Assembly: GCF_026625125.1 (NCBI RefSeq)
Contig: NZ_CP113097.1
Span: forward strand, 3,100,001-3,164,000
Direction of reading: 5' to 3'
DNA length: 64,000 nt
Source of the DNA: Pseudomonas putida
GTDB taxonomy: Bacteria; Pseudomonadota; Gammaproteobacteria; Pseudomonadales; Pseudomonadaceae
A program made the translations under genes and the position numbers. Each line of letters begins with the position of its first letter. The stretch's first letter is position 1. The notes below the pieces were generated by a model, which did not search any database, was not told the DNA's origin, and saw only the letters and a program-made list of their open reading frames with translations. Positions 17,979-29,800 of this stretch are shown piece by piece.

Positions 17979-18659
17979 ATGCGCATGATCGCCTTGGCAA
18001 TGTTGCTGAGCATGGCCGGTGTAAGCGAAGCAGCCCAGATGCCATTGTCCGTGCTACCGGGTGGCGCGGTGATCTACAAACCCATCCAGAGTATCCGTGA
18101 GCGCAAGTTCGCTGACCTGGTACAGCAGAAAACCGACTTTAGTTGCGGTGCAGCCTCACTGGCGACCATCCTGCGCCAGGCCTACTGGCTGGACGTCGAC
18201 GAACAACACGTCATAGAAGGCATGCTGGCACACGCTGACCAGGACCTGGTCCGCACTCAAGGTTTCTCGATGCTCGACATGAAGCGCTACGTGGAAAGCC
18301 TGGGCATGCGTGCTCGCGGCTATCGGGTAGCCCCGGACACCTTGCACAGTATCCGCATTCCGGTGGTCGTGCTGATGGACATCCGCGGCTACAAGCACTT
18401 CGTAGTGATGCAGAAAGTCGACAAGGGCTGGGTCTACATCGGCGACCCGGTACTGGGACACAAGCGGTTCAAGATCGATGACTTCATCAAAGGCTGGAAC
18501 GGCATCATCTTCGCCGTCATCGGCCAAGGGTACGACAAGAGCAACATCTTGCTCGATCCGCCGCTGCCGCTGAGCGCCAAGAACCGTGTCAGCAACTTCA
18601 CCCCGGTGCAAGACGCCGAGCTGATGGACTTCGGCTTCATCCAAAGCGACTTCTTCTAA
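17979..18659 (+). CDS. fapD: C39-family peptidase FapD
   Basis: 226 residues, signal peptide to about 19 (LSMAGVSEAAQ). A papain-like C39 fold is indicated by DFSCGAASLATIL with catalytic Cys56, then YKHFVVM with His140 and YIGDPVLG with Asp156. Bacteriocin transporters use C39 domains to cut leader peptides; in Fap the protease is needed for fibre export and may process other Fap proteins in the periplasm. The triad is complete, so it should be active. Confidence 0.93.
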   Translation: MRMIALAMLLSMAGVSEAAQMPLSVLPGGAVIYKPIQSIRERKFADLVQQKTDFSCGAASLATILRQAYWLDVDEQHVIEGMLAHADQDLVRTQGFSMLDMKRYVESLGMRARGYRVAPDTLHSIRIPVVVLMDIRGYKHFVVMQKVDKGWVYIGDPVLGHKRFKIDDFIKGWNGIIFAVIGQGYDKSNILLDPPLPLSAKNRVSNFTPVQDAELMDFGFIQSDFF

Positions 18660-18691
18660 CGACAATGGGCAAGACGCTCCGGGAGCAACCC

Positions 18692-19435
18692 ATGAAGACC
18701 TCAATCTGGCTGGCCGTCACTTGCATGGCCGCCAGCCTTGCGACACAGGCAGAAACGTTCAAACCGATCGAGTTGAAGGACCAGGAACTGGCCGACCTGC
18801 GCGGGCGCTACGTAATGCCGGGGCGCATCGTTAGCTTTGGCATCGTCATGACCAGCACCTGGCAGAACGCCAACGGTGAAGTGATCGGTGCAACCTCCGC
18901 GATGCAGATCCAGCAGTCGACCATCAAGCCGCAGTTCTATGTATCGATGATCAATGAAAAAGGCACAGGCAGGCCGCAGTCGGGCAGCTCCGGTACAGGT
19001 ACCGTCACCGGCGGTGCCGGCCTGAACACCACCGAAGGCGTGACCCAGGTCGTGCGTGCTGCCGGCGATTACAACACCGCCCATAACAATGTCGATATCA
19101 ACGTCACCAAGGCTAACCAGGCGCCCACCACACAACCCCAAGGGCAGGCCCTGGCCGCTGGCGCTACGCTGGTCGGCGCCAATGGTGCAGGGTCGCTGAG
19201 CGTTACCTCCAGTGGCCGCGGCGTGCAGCTGAGCATCATCGCCGGCAACAACCAGGGCAACACCCTGCAGCGCCTGGGGCAAGGCGGCCTCATGCAGAAC
19301 ACTACCCTGCTCGGAAGCAGCAACCGGGTCAGCAACCTGACGTCGCTCAATGTGGTGCTGCGTGACGCGCCCACAGCCGGATCGATGGCCCCCAACCTTG
19401 ATCAGCTCAAAGGCCTTCGTAATCTCGGATACTGA
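18692..19435 (+). CDS. fapE: Fap amyloid-associated protein FapE
   Basis: 247 residues from the ATG at 18692, which has GGGAG upstream and gives a clean signal peptide (WLAVTCMAASLATQAE); an ATG 27 bases earlier would spoil it. The N-terminal FKPIELKDQELADLRGRYV is typical of FapE and resembles class II microcin-like leaders of C39 substrates. The C-terminal half has Fap-like GVQLSIIAGNNQGNTLQ. FapE is a minor extracellular component linked to fibre assembly or secretion. Confidence 0.92.
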   Translation: MKTSIWLAVTCMAASLATQAETFKPIELKDQELADLRGRYVMPGRIVSFGIVMTSTWQNANGEVIGATSAMQIQQSTIKPQFYVSMINEKGTGRPQSGSSGTGTVTGGAGLNTTEGVTQVVRAAGDYNTAHNNVDINVTKANQAPTTQPQGQALAAGATLVGANGAGSLSVTSSGRGVQLSIIAGNNQGNTLQRLGQGGLMQNTTLLGSSNRVSNLTSLNVVLRDAPTAGSMAPNLDQLKGLRNLGY

Positions 19436-19481
19436 TCTACGCTCAGTCTCATCGTATGTAGTCAGAAGGGACGGCTAACCC

Positions 19482-20762
19482 ATGCACCGTTTGTTGACGT
19501 TCAGAGCTATCGTTTGTTTGACAACCTTGGCCCCGGCCACTCTGCTACAGGCGGCAACCGACCCACAGGTCGAAATCCTCAAACAGGAACTGATGGCGCT
19601 CAAAGAGCGCTACGAAGCCCAACAGAACGCACTGATGGTACTCGAGCAACGCCTGCGCCAGGTGGAGCAAGCACCGCAAGCGCCAGCGCCCAAGCGCCTG
19701 ACAAAGTCCCCTGCAGAGGGCGTCAAGGGCGGGCAAACCGTGGCATCGGGCGCACCGGGGACCACCGGCAGCTCCTATGGCCAATCGCTGCAGGACGATT
19801 CGGAACCTGCGCAAAGTGTCTCCAACCTGTATGACGAAGCCAGTGGCTTCTTTGGCGGCGGCAAGTTCAGTGTCGAAACCGGCCTGACCTACACCCACTA
19901 CGACACACGCGCCTTGACCCTCAACGGCTTCCTCGCCCTCGATTCGATCTTCCTCGGCAACATCAACATCGACCGTATCAAGGCAGACAACTGGACGCTG
20001 GACCTGACGGCCCGCTACAACGTCGATCAGCGTTGGCAGTTCGACATCAACGTTCCCATCGTCTACCGCGAATCCACCTACTCTTCCGGCGGCGCAGGTG
20101 GGGCTGCCGGTGTCAGCTCCGATGGTACCGTTACCCGCGACCCGGCCCTTGGCGACATCAACGTCGGCGTGGCCTACAAGTTCCTGGATGAGTCGGAGAA
20201 CTGGCCCGACGCAGTGGCCACCTTGCGCATCAAGGCGCCCACAGGCGACGACCCCTACGGCATCAAACTCATCCCGGTTGCCGGCAATGACAACCTGGCT
20301 GTCCCGGAGGACCTGCCAACCGGCAACGGCGTCTGGGCGATCACGCCCGGCATCTCGCTGGTCAAGACCTTCGACCCGGCCGTGTTGTTCGCCAGCCTGT
20401 CGTACACCTACAACATGGAGGACTCGTTCAGCGACATCAGCCCCACCGTCAACACCAAGGTGCCTGGCGACGTGAAACTCGGGGATTCCTGGCAGATCGG
20501 CGGGGGCATCGCGTTCGCCTTGAACGAGAAGATGAGCATGTCGTTCTCGGTCACCGATCAGTTTTCCAGGAAAAGCAAGATCAAGCCTGACGGCGGTGAC
20601 TGGCAGTCGATCACCAACAGCGACTACAACGCGGCGAACTTCAACATCGGCATGACCTTCGCGGCCTCCAACAACCTGACCATCGTCCCGAACCTTGCCA
20701 TCGGCCTGACCGACGACGCCCCGGACTTTTCCTTCAGCCTGAAATTCCCGTACTACTTCTGA
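19482..20762 (+). CDS. fapF: Outer membrane secretion channel FapF
   Basis: 426 residues: signal peptide ([10 protein letters not shown]), a helical coiled-coil region about 30-65 ([20 protein letters not shown]), a linker, then a beta-barrel ending in the aromatic [11 protein letters not shown]. FapF is a trimeric 12-strand barrel that exports FapB, FapC and FapE; the coiled coil sits on the periplasmic side and gates the pore. Last gene of the operon, with a weak hairpin after it. Confidence 0.95.
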   Translation: MHRLLTFRAIVCLTTLAPATLLQAATDPQVEILKQELMALKERYEAQQNALMVLEQRLRQVEQAPQAPAPKRLTKSPAEGVKGGQTVASGAPGTTGSSYGQSLQDDSEPAQSVSNLYDEASGFFGGGKFSVETGLTYTHYDTRALTLNGFLALDSIFLGNINIDRIKADNWTLDLTARYNVDQRWQFDINVPIVYRESTYSSGGAGGAAGVSSDGTVTRDPALGDINVGVAYKFLDESENWPDAVATLRIKAPTGDDPYGIKLIPVAGNDNLAVPEDLPTGNGVWAITPGISLVKTFDPAVLFASLSYTYNMEDSFSDISPTVNTKVPGDVKLGDSWQIGGGIAFALNEKMSMSFSVTDQFSRKSKIKPDGGDWQSITNSDYNAANFNIGMTFAASNNLTIVPNLAIGLTDDAPDFSFSLKFPYYF

Positions 20763-20774
20763 CGCCATTGATGA

Positions 20775-20803
20775 CCGGGCTCACAGCGGGCCCGGCCTTT
20801 GGT
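20775..20803 (+). terminator. Weak terminator after fapF
   Basis: CCGGGC and GCCCGG (20775-20795) form a 6-bp stem 12 bases after the fapF stop, followed by CCTTTGGTT. Modest stem and tract. Confidence 0.5.
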
Positions 20804-20844
20804 TACCAACCTTGTAATACGCCGCTTTCATGCCCCCGCCCTGC

Positions 20845-20867
20845 TATGATTGCTCACATATTTGTGA
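20845..20867 (+). promoter_or_regulatory. Putative -10 box and adjacent inverted repeat before the LTA-synthase-like gene
   Basis: TATGAT at 20845-20850 could be a sigma-70 -10 element; TCACA-TATT-TGTGA follows at 20854-20867, about 30 bases before the GTG start. The repeat is CRP-half-like but inverted, so no regulator is assigned. Confidence 0.35.
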
Positions 20868-20896
20868 CGTTTTAACGGCAATCAAGGAAAGTTTTC

Positions 20897-23092
20897 GTGA
20901 AAAACCTGCACGGCCATCCGCATACCCGGCTCGTAGCCCTCGCGACCCTGGTACTGGTGATCCCCCTGGCTGTGCGGACCCTGTTGGGGTGGTCCAACCC
21001 GCTGGGTTATCTTTCGGACCTTGCCTTGGGCAGCCTGCTGGTGCTGCTGTTGCACCGCAGGCCCGGGTGGTTGGCAGCACCGGTGTTGCTGGCGTGGGCT
21101 GCATCATGGATCGCTTCGGCGGAGCTGGTCAGCGCGGTGGGCCGGCTGCCAACAAGTGCCGACCTGAGCTACCTGTTCGATACACAATTCATGGAAAACT
21201 CCACCGCCGGTGGCCTTGCCCATGCCTGGCTACCCTGGGTCATGGGCGCCGGCCTGCTGGTTTGGGCGCACACTGCCTGGCGCAACCGCGCAAGGCCTGG
21301 CGCACCGCTGGGGTTCAAGGCGCTGGCCATCCCGTTGGCGTTGTTTGGTGTGCACTGGGGCGCTCAGCATCTGCTACCGTCCGACGCCGAGCAGTGGCGC
21401 CAGTACAACCTTGCCCACCAGCTCATGTCCGGTGGCGTCGGTACGCTGCAGCGCGAGGCACTGAGCTGGGCCGGGCAAACGCGACCAATCACCCCCCTGC
21501 CCAGTGCCGGCCTGACCCAGTCCGACCTGCACGGCCAGAAGCTGCCAAGCGGGCGTGCCCGTAACCTGCTGGTGATCACCCTCGAAGGCATCCCGGGGGC
21601 CTACGTGCAGCCCAACCGTCAGGCTCTGCACAGCCGTTTCGATGAAAACCTGATGCCCAACCTCAGCCGCTGGGCCGAGCGTGGGATGAACACGCCAGAC
21701 TACGTATTGCACACCCACCAGACCATTCGTGGCCTGTATGCGATGCTTTGCGGCGACTACGACAAGCTGGCCAACGGTACCCCGAAGGGGATGGAACTGC
21801 TCACCCAGCACCAGCGTAACCAGGCTTGCCTGCCAGCCCAGCTACGCCAGGCCGGCTTCACCACGCATTACCTGCAAGGCGCTGGCCTGCGCTTCATGGC
21901 CAAAGACCGCATCATGCCGCACATCGGTTTCGACTCGGTGCACGGCCAGGAGTGGTTCAGCAACGAGAACTACCTGCAATTCCCCTGGGGCAAGGACGAC
22001 CGCGCGTTCTTCGAGGGTGCGCTGGACTACGTTGGCCAGCTCAGGCAACAAGACCGTCCCTGGATGCTCACCCTGCTGACCGTGGGTACCCACCAACCCT
22101 ATTCGGCGCCCGCTGAGTACCTGAAGCGCCATGACACAGCCAAGCAGGCCGCGGTGGCTTATCTGGATGACGCAGTCGGTGCCTTCCTCGACAACCTCGA
22201 ACACCAGGGCGTGCTCGAAGACACCCTGGTGGTAGTCACCTCGGACGAGTCCCACGGTATCGACGGGGTGCGGCTTGCCTCCGCTTGGGGCTTCAACCTG
22301 ACATTGGCCCCGGAGCAGGCGCAGCTGCCTCACATCAAACAGGGCACCTATGGGCATATCGACCTGGCGACGTCCTTGCTCGACTATTTCGCCTTGCCAA
22401 TACCCGCCGCCCTGGGCGGCCGCTCGCTTTATCGCGATTACGATACTGGCCGCGAGATGATTTCCTACACCAACGCGATGTTGCGCTACCACGATGGCCA
22501 GGGCGTGTTCACCGAATGCGACTTCCAGCAGCGCTGCCGCCGCTACGCCAGCGAGGGCTTCATCGCCGAGAAGGCCAAATACCTCGGCGCTGGCGACAGC
22601 CGACTCGGCGCTCAGCTCGGCGCCCTCGTCGGCGTGCTCGATCAGTCCTTGCTGCAAACGCCGCTCAACCTGCGCTATCAGTTCGGTGGGCCCTCGCCCA
22701 TCCAGCTGCAGGCGCGAATTCATGATGACTGGGCCGATAACCTGATTGGCGCCCAGTACCTGGAGATGCCGGGGGGGTCACGCACGCGGGTGAAGGTCAA
22801 GGTACGCGCACTCGACCCACGGCATGCGGCCTACATTCGGCTCAAGGCCAAGGAACGGGAACAAGATGTGCCGCTGGGCCTGCCCGAGGAAATTCGCGTG
22901 ACTGCCGCTGAACCGCTGGAGATGGAGTTCGGCTTCGACAACCCCACGCAGCGCAAGGCGTTTTCGTTCCACCTGCTGGGGTACGGTGCAGGGGAAGTCG
23001 AAGTCAGCGATTTCAGCGTGATCACGGCGCTGCCAGGGGAAGATGAAACGGTCGAAGAAGGTCCCGACGCGCATATCGCTCAGTCGAGCTGA
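20897..23092 (+). CDS. LTA synthase family membrane enzyme (sulfatase fold)
   Basis: 731 residues from a GTG with AAGGAAA upstream. Four or five N-terminal membrane helices (to about 165) precede a periplasmic alkaline-phosphatase/sulfatase domain. Likely metal and catalytic sites follow LtaS order: Glu in VITLEGIPG (about 228), Thr in HTHQTIRG (about 274) and SDESHG (about 449). An extra C-terminal beta-rich domain (about 570-715) is absent from LtaS. In Gram-negatives such enzymes transfer phosphoglycerol or phosphoethanolamine onto glycans; the acceptor is unknown here. It follows the fap operon but is separately transcribed. Confidence 0.82.
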   Translation: MKNLHGHPHTRLVALATLVLVIPLAVRTLLGWSNPLGYLSDLALGSLLVLLLHRRPGWLAAPVLLAWAASWIASAELVSAVGRLPTSADLSYLFDTQFMENSTAGGLAHAWLPWVMGAGLLVWAHTAWRNRARPGAPLGFKALAIPLALFGVHWGAQHLLPSDAEQWRQYNLAHQLMSGGVGTLQREALSWAGQTRPITPLPSAGLTQSDLHGQKLPSGRARNLLVITLEGIPGAYVQPNRQALHSRFDENLMPNLSRWAERGMNTPDYVLHTHQTIRGLYAMLCGDYDKLANGTPKGMELLTQHQRNQACLPAQLRQAGFTTHYLQGAGLRFMAKDRIMPHIGFDSVHGQEWFSNENYLQFPWGKDDRAFFEGALDYVGQLRQQDRPWMLTLLTVGTHQPYSAPAEYLKRHDTAKQAAVAYLDDAVGAFLDNLEHQGVLEDTLVVVTSDESHGIDGVRLASAWGFNLTLAPEQAQLPHIKQGTYGHIDLATSLLDYFALPIPAALGGRSLYRDYDTGREMISYTNAMLRYHDGQGVFTECDFQQRCRRYASEGFIAEKAKYLGAGDSRLGAQLGALVGVLDQSLLQTPLNLRYQFGGPSPIQLQARIHDDWADNLIGAQYLEMPGGSRTRVKVKVRALDPRHAAYIRLKAKEREQDVPLGLPEEIRVTAAEPLEMEFGFDNPTQRKAFSFHLLGYGAGEVEVSDFSVITALPGEDETVEEGPDAHIAQSS

Positions 23093-23142
23093 TTGGCTCT
23101 GGGTCGCAGCCGGCTCCGGGGTCAGGCGCCGCTGGGAAAGGT

Positions 23143-24468
<1,326 letters not shown>

Positions 24469-24809
24469 GACCGTTCCTTGGCGCCAGATTATGGTTTTTT
24501 ACGAGAAAACAGTAAGTTGCGGCGCCCATTTAACAGTAGCAACGAACTTGACGCTGCCCACTACCGTCTGTCCGCCCATTTCCGACGGTTTTTGCGCGCT
24601 CGGGAATTTTTCATAATAAACGGCGTCACAGGCGGCGCAGGAAACAAAAACGTGTGGGCCGTAAAAAATTTACAGCCACCGTGTGACTCCACCCCTAACT
24701 TGGAGCATCAGTACAAGTAACCCCGCGCTGCGAATCGCCACTCGCTGAAGCGATGATGCAGTTAAGCGGACTTGAATTTCGATGTTTGGGACCATAGAGA
24801 GACCGAACC
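24469..24809. other. AT-richer divergent regulatory region
   Basis: 340 bases between the VpsR-like gene and an 88-residue gene. Base composition is clearly lower in GC than its surroundings, with A/T runs such as AATTTTTCATAATAAA near 24604 and GTAAAAAATTTACAG near 24660. Promoters for both flanking genes should lie here. No RNA gene is recognised. Confidence 0.5.
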
Positions 24810-25076
24810 ATGAATGCCCCGCTCCGTGTCAACGAAGCACTGCTGATCGCCGACCACGCCTTCGAACCCTTCCAGTGCGTCGCCTGGGATGCACCCAATG
24901 GTACTGGTGAGCTGAGCCTGGCAGTGATCGACCGGACCAGCACCCGTATCGGCAGCAAGCAAGTGTCTTCGCGCATCTATTCCGACCCGGCCCAGTGGGC
25001 CAGCCTCATCGAGGAAGTGCGCGCCGAACTGTGCCAGAAAGGTTATGCCCTGCAACCCTGGTCGATGCCGAAGTAA
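24810..25076 (+). CDS. Small conserved Pseudomonas protein, unknown function
   Basis: 88 residues, start preceded by GAGA. Sequence NEALLIADHAFEPFQCVAWDAPNGTGELSL and VSSRIYSDPAQWASLIEEVRAELCQKGY suggests a small mixed alpha/beta cytoplasmic protein with no signal peptide or membrane segment. I believe similar short proteins occur in other pseudomonads but cannot name a family. Codon use looks normal and the AT-rich upstream region supports real expression. Confidence 0.65.
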   Translation: MNAPLRVNEALLIADHAFEPFQCVAWDAPNGTGELSLAVIDRTSTRIGSKQVSSRIYSDPAQWASLIEEVRAELCQKGYALQPWSMPK

Positions 25077-25190
25077 TATCAGCGTTCGCCTGCAAGTGCG
25101 TGCTTGGCACGCACTTGGGCAACTTTTCCAGTGCCAGTCAGGCAACTTTTATAACTGCGACAAAGTGTCACCCCTTCCTCGCACAGTGCA

Positions 25191-25835
25191 TCACTGTTTG
25201 AGCCTGAAGTGCTCGATATGCTGATAGTCCGCTTGTAATTGCGTGGCCATCTGCCGTGCTCGCCCCAGACGAACTGGCGCCATTTCCATGTCGACCAACA
25301 GTGTGGCGCAGGGCATCGGCTGTAGATCGTTCGAGCGCTGCAGACGGCCATCGGTGAATACCAGGCAGCGCTGCTGCTCTTGCGGATGGGCTTTTTGCCG
25401 TGCGTGCAACCAACGTCTGCCCTGCTCCAGGGCTGCAACCAACGGCGTACCGCCGCCAGCACCCAGCGCGTTCAACCAAGGTTGCAGGGACGCTGAGGCC
25501 TTCAGGCCATGGCGCTGCCACTGCGGTGCCCCGCCACTGGCTGTGAGCAAGGCTAGCCGGGCGCGCTGGCGATAAGCCTGATCGAACAGCTCTGCCAGCA
25601 GCCCTTTACTCTGGGCCAGCGCCTGATGCCGGCGGGTCGAGGCCGACGCATCGACGATCACCACCCACAGTTCGGCAGCACGGCCTTGGCGCTGTTGCCA
25701 GCAAAGGTCCTCGGGCAGGCGTGGGCGCCCCTTGAGCAACGTCGAAAGCCAGGCAACCCGGCCTTTCCCCGCCGCCCGCACGCGCCCACGGCTGGCTCCA
25801 TTGTGTTTTCCAATCCGGGGCAAGGCATCCGCCAC
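25191..25835 (-). CDS. VWA-domain chelatase subunit (ChlD-like)
   Basis: 214 residues from a GTG (VADALPRIGK). A von Willebrand A domain is shown by the MIDAS motif VDASAST, then TPLVAALEQGRRWL and LVFTDGRLQ. This is the C-terminal domain of Mg-chelatase ChlD without its N-terminal AAA part. With the ChlI-like AAA protein just upstream and CobN before that, it likely completes an ATP-driven cobalt-insertion motor for cobalamin synthesis. Last gene of the riboswitch-controlled cobW operon. Confidence 0.85.
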   Translation of the reverse strand: MADALPRIGKHNGASRGRVRAAGKGRVAWLSTLLKGRPRLPEDLCWQQRQGRAAELWVVIVDASASTRRHQALAQSKGLLAELFDQAYRQRARLALLTASGGAPQWQRHGLKASASLQPWLNALGAGGGTPLVAALEQGRRWLHARQKAHPQEQQRCLVFTDGRLQRSNDLQPMPCATLLVDMEMAPVRLGRARQMATQLQADYQHIEHFRLKQ

Positions 25836-25858
25836 CTTGGTGCCTGACGGGCGGATGC

Positions 25859-26860
25859 TCAGGGCTTTTTTGCCCAGTTCGGTACCTCGCGCCGGGCGCC
25901 GCTGGCCACGGGCTGCGCAGGCAGCGCGCCCCAGTCACCCTGCCCGCCTTGGCTATCCCCATCGCGCCCACCTGCCTGTGGGGGCTCGGAGGGAGGAGCA
26001 ACCTCAGGCGGTACTTTGCGTCGATGGCGCAACGCAAATTCTGCTACTGCTTGGATATCGATCTCTTCGATCGCCCCCGCGCCGCGCCAGGCACAGTGGG
26101 CGCGGGCGGCACGTAGCCACACCAGGTCGGCTCGCATGCCATCGACCCCTGCGGCGAAGCAACGCTCGGTAATCCAACCCAAGGCGCGGTCGTCCAGCGC
26201 GATCGCAGCAAGGCCTTGGCGCGCCACCTGGCAGCGCTCCCGCAATTGCGCCTGGGCAGCGGCCCACTGTTCACAGAACGCCAGCGGGTCGCTGTCGAAT
26301 GCCAAGCGGCGACGAATGATCTGCTGGCGCGCTTGCGGCTCTGGCAGCCCGTCCAGCACCACGTTCAGGCCAAAGCGGTCAAGCAACTGCGGACGCAACT
26401 CGCCTTCTTCTGGATTCATGGTGCCGATCAGAACGAAACGGGCACTGTGGCGGTGGGAAATACCGTCACGTTCTATACGGTTGGTGCCGCTGGCAGCCAC
26501 ATCGAGCAGAAGATCGACCAAAGTGTCGGGTAGCAGGTTGACCTCATCGACGTACAGCACGCCGCCATCGGCCTGGGCCAGCACCCCGGGCGAAAATTGC
26601 GCCTTGCCCTGCCCCAGTGCCGCATCGAGGTCGAGCGTGCCGACCAGCCGTTCTTCGCTGGCGCCCAGTGGCAGGGTGACGAACGGCCCCTCACCGAGCA
26701 GGTCGGCCAAGCCGCGGGCCAGGGTACTTTTGGCCATGCCACGCGGGCCCTCGATCAGCACACCGCCGATCTTCGGGTCGATTGCGGTCAGGCACAGCGC
26801 CAGCTTCAGGTCGTCTGCACCGACCACCGCCGCCAAGGGAAATTGTACGGGCTCATTCAT
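25859..26860 (-). CDS. AAA ATPase chelatase subunit (ChlI/BchI-like)
   Basis: 333 residues from MNEPVQFPLAAVVG; the longer frame upstream of this ATG overlaps cobN and is not used. Walker A is GPRGMAKST, Walker B LYVDEVNLL, plus NPEEGELRPQLLDRFGLNV, the Mg-chelatase hallmark. The C-terminus has a low-complexity Pro/Gly tail (EVAPPSEPPQAGGRDGDSQGG). It starts one base after the cobN stop. It should form hexamers that power CobN cobaltochelatase, in the role CobS plays elsewhere. Confidence 0.9.
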   Translation of the reverse strand: MNEPVQFPLAAVVGADDLKLALCLTAIDPKIGGVLIEGPRGMAKSTLARGLADLLGEGPFVTLPLGASEERLVGTLDLDAALGQGKAQFSPGVLAQADGGVLYVDEVNLLPDTLVDLLLDVAASGTNRIERDGISHRHSARFVLIGTMNPEEGELRPQLLDRFGLNVVLDGLPEPQARQQIIRRRLAFDSDPLAFCEQWAAAQAQLRERCQVARQGLAAIALDDRALGWITERCFAAGVDGMRADLVWLRAARAHCAWRGAGAIEEIDIQAVAEFALRHRRKVPPEVAPPSEPPQAGGRDGDSQGGQGDWGALPAQPVASGARREVPNWAKKP

Positions 26861-26861
26861 T

Positions 26862-29800
26862 TCAAGCTTGCTCCTCGCCGTCGAGCAACTGCTCCTCGAG
26901 GGCTTCGCGGTAGTCACCAGGTGCTTCCCAGAGCCCGCGCTGCTGGGCCTCCAGCAAACGCTCGGTGAGGTCTCGCAAGGCCTCGGGGTTATGCTCACGC
27001 ATGAAGTCGCGGGTCGCCGGGTCGAGCACATAGGCATCGGCCAGCGACTGATAATGATGGTCATCGATCAGGTGCGTGGTGGCATCGAAGGCGAACAGGT
27101 TGTCGACCGTCGCCGCCAGCTCGAAGGCGCCCTTGTAGCCATGGCGCTTGGCCCCGTCGATCCATTTGGGGTTGAGGGCACGGGCGCGAATGACCCTGTT
27201 CAGTTCCTCTTTGAGGGTACGGATGCGCGGCCGGTCGAGCTGGCTGTGGTCGCCGTGGTAACTGGCCACCCCCGCAGCGGACAAGGTTTCCGACGCCGCC
27301 AGCATGCCACCTTGGAACTGGTAATAGTCGTTGGAATCGAGCAGGTCATGCTCATGGTTGTCCTGGTTCTGCAGCACCGCCTGGACCTGGCCCAGCCGCC
27401 TGGCGAACTGGGCACGCGCCGGGGTTCCTTCGTCACTGCCACCGTACGCGTAGCCGCCATGGTTGAGGTACACCTCGGCCAGATCCTCCCGGCTATGCCA
27501 GAGGCGGCCATCGATTGCATTCTGCACCCCGGCCCCGTAGGCGCCGGGCTTGGCGCCGAATACCCGCCAACCGGCCTGGCGTGCAGCCTGTTCGGCCTCA
27601 ACGCCCTCGGCCTGCAATGCCGCGCGCTCGGCACGCACCCGCGCCGCCAGGGGGTTGAGGTCTTGCGGTTCGTCCAGTGCGGCTACCGCCTGCACCGCCG
27701 CATCGAACAGGCGGATCAGGTTGCCGAAGGCGTCGCGGAAGAACCCCGAGACGCGCAAGGTCACATCCACCCGAGGGCGATCGAGCAGGCTCAACGGCAG
27801 GATCTCGAAATCATCGACACGCTGGCTACCGCTGGCCCACACCGGGCGCACGCCCATCAGCGCCATGGCCTGGGCAATGTCGTCACCGCCGGTGCGCATG
27901 GTCGCCGTGCCCCATACCGAAAGCCCAAGCTGGCGCAGGTGGTCGCCGTGGTCCTGCAAATGCCGTTCGAGGATCAGATTCGCTGAGGCGAAACCCAGGC
28001 GCCAGGCAGTGGTGGTAGGCAGGTTGCGTATGTCCACGGTGTAGAAGTTACGCCCCGTGGGCAGCACATCCAGGCGGCCGCGGCTAGGGGCTCCGCTGGG
28101 GCCCGCAGGCACGAAGCGCCCCGCCAAGGCGGCGAGCAGGCCATTGATCTCGGCCGCCCCGCAGGCGTCCAGGTCTGGAGCTACCTGCCCCTGTAATGCC
28201 TGTACCACCTGATGGACCGGCTGCCACTGCGCCTCGTCGGGCAATTGCAGCGTACCGCCCAAAGCGTGCTCGATCACCTGCAGTGCCAGCAGTTCAAGGC
28301 GTTCCCGGGTGTCGCCACAGGTACGCCACAGCGCGTCGCTCACCCCCTGCAATAGCGCCGGACGCGGCCCTGCCCAGTTTTGCCCAAGGTCACAGTCCAA
28401 CGGGTCGAAGCCCAGCGCCAAAGCCTTGGCGAGTGTACGCAGCAAACTGGCGTTACCACCCCGACCATCACCGCGCTCGACGCGCAGCAAAGCCAGCAGG
28501 GTGTCGATCCGCAGCCGTGCTTGCGGCGACTGGCCGAACACGTGCAAGCCATCACGGATCTGTGACTCCTTGAGGTCGCACAGGTAGGTATCCAGGCGTG
28601 GCAGCCACACGGCAGCGTCGTCCAGTTGCCCTTCCAGTTGCAGCTCACGGTCGATGTGGTTGGCCTTGACCAGCTCCAGAATATCGCGCTGCAGTTCACG
28701 GGCGCGGCGTGGGTCGAGCATCTGCGCTTCGTAGAACTCGTCTGCCAGCTGTTCAAGGTGGCGCAACGGGCCGTAGGTTTCGGCTCGGGTCAACGGTGGC
28801 ATCAGGTGGTCGATGATCACAGCCTGCGTGCGACGCTTGGCCTGAGCGCCCTCGCCCGGATCGTTGACGATAAACGGGTAGATGTTCGGCAGCGGGCCAA
28901 GCAGTGCATCCGGCCAGCACTGATCGGACAGGCCGACACCTTTGCCGGGCAGCCACTCCAGATTGCCATGTTTGCCCACATGGATGACCGCATCGGCGGC
29001 GAAGGCGTGGCGCAGCCAGAAATGGAATGCCAGGTAGCCATGCGGCGGAACCAGATCCGGGTCGTGGTAAACGGCACTGGGGTCGACCTGGTAACCGCGG
29101 GCCGGCTGGATGCCGACGAACGTCAGGCCATAGCGCAGCCCGGCCACCATCAGGCGACCGCTGCGGTACATCGGGTCTTGCTCGGGCGCCCCCCAGCGTT
29201 CCAGCACGGCCTGGCGGTTGGCTTCGGGCAGGCGCTCGAAAGCAGCCTGATAATCCGCCAGGCTCAGGCTCTGGGTGCAGGGGCGCTGGTCGAGGTGATC
29301 GAGGTCGTTGGTGACGCCGCCGAGCAACTGGTGAATCAGTTGCGTGCCGCTGTCTGGCAGTTCGCCCAGCGGGTAGCCTTCAGCCTGCAGCGCCTTGAGA
29401 ATGTTGAGCGCCGCTGCGGGGGTATCGAGGCCAACGCCATTTCCGATGCGCCCGTCTCGGGTCGGGTAGTTGGCCAGCACCAGCGCAACGCGCTTTTGCC
29501 CATTGGGCAGGCGCGCCAGCGCCACCCAGCGCCTGGCCAGTTCAGCGACAAAATCCATACGCTCTGGATGGGCGCGGTAGCACACCACATCAGACTGGCT
29601 GCGCTCACTGCGCCAGGCCATGTCCTTGAAGCTCACCGGCCGCGTGATGATGCGCCCGTCCAGCTCGGGCAAGGCAATGTGCATGGCCAGGTCGCGAGCG
29701 CCCAGGCCCTGCTCGCTGGCTTCCCAACCGGGTTGGTTGTCCTGCGCGCAGATCGCCTGCAGCACCGCAATGTCACGGCGAAACGGCCGCAGGTTGGGAC

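Noticed and set aside
26016..27986. 656-residue plus-strand ORF
   Set aside because: Antisense across chlI and cobN; compositionally biased with no motif.
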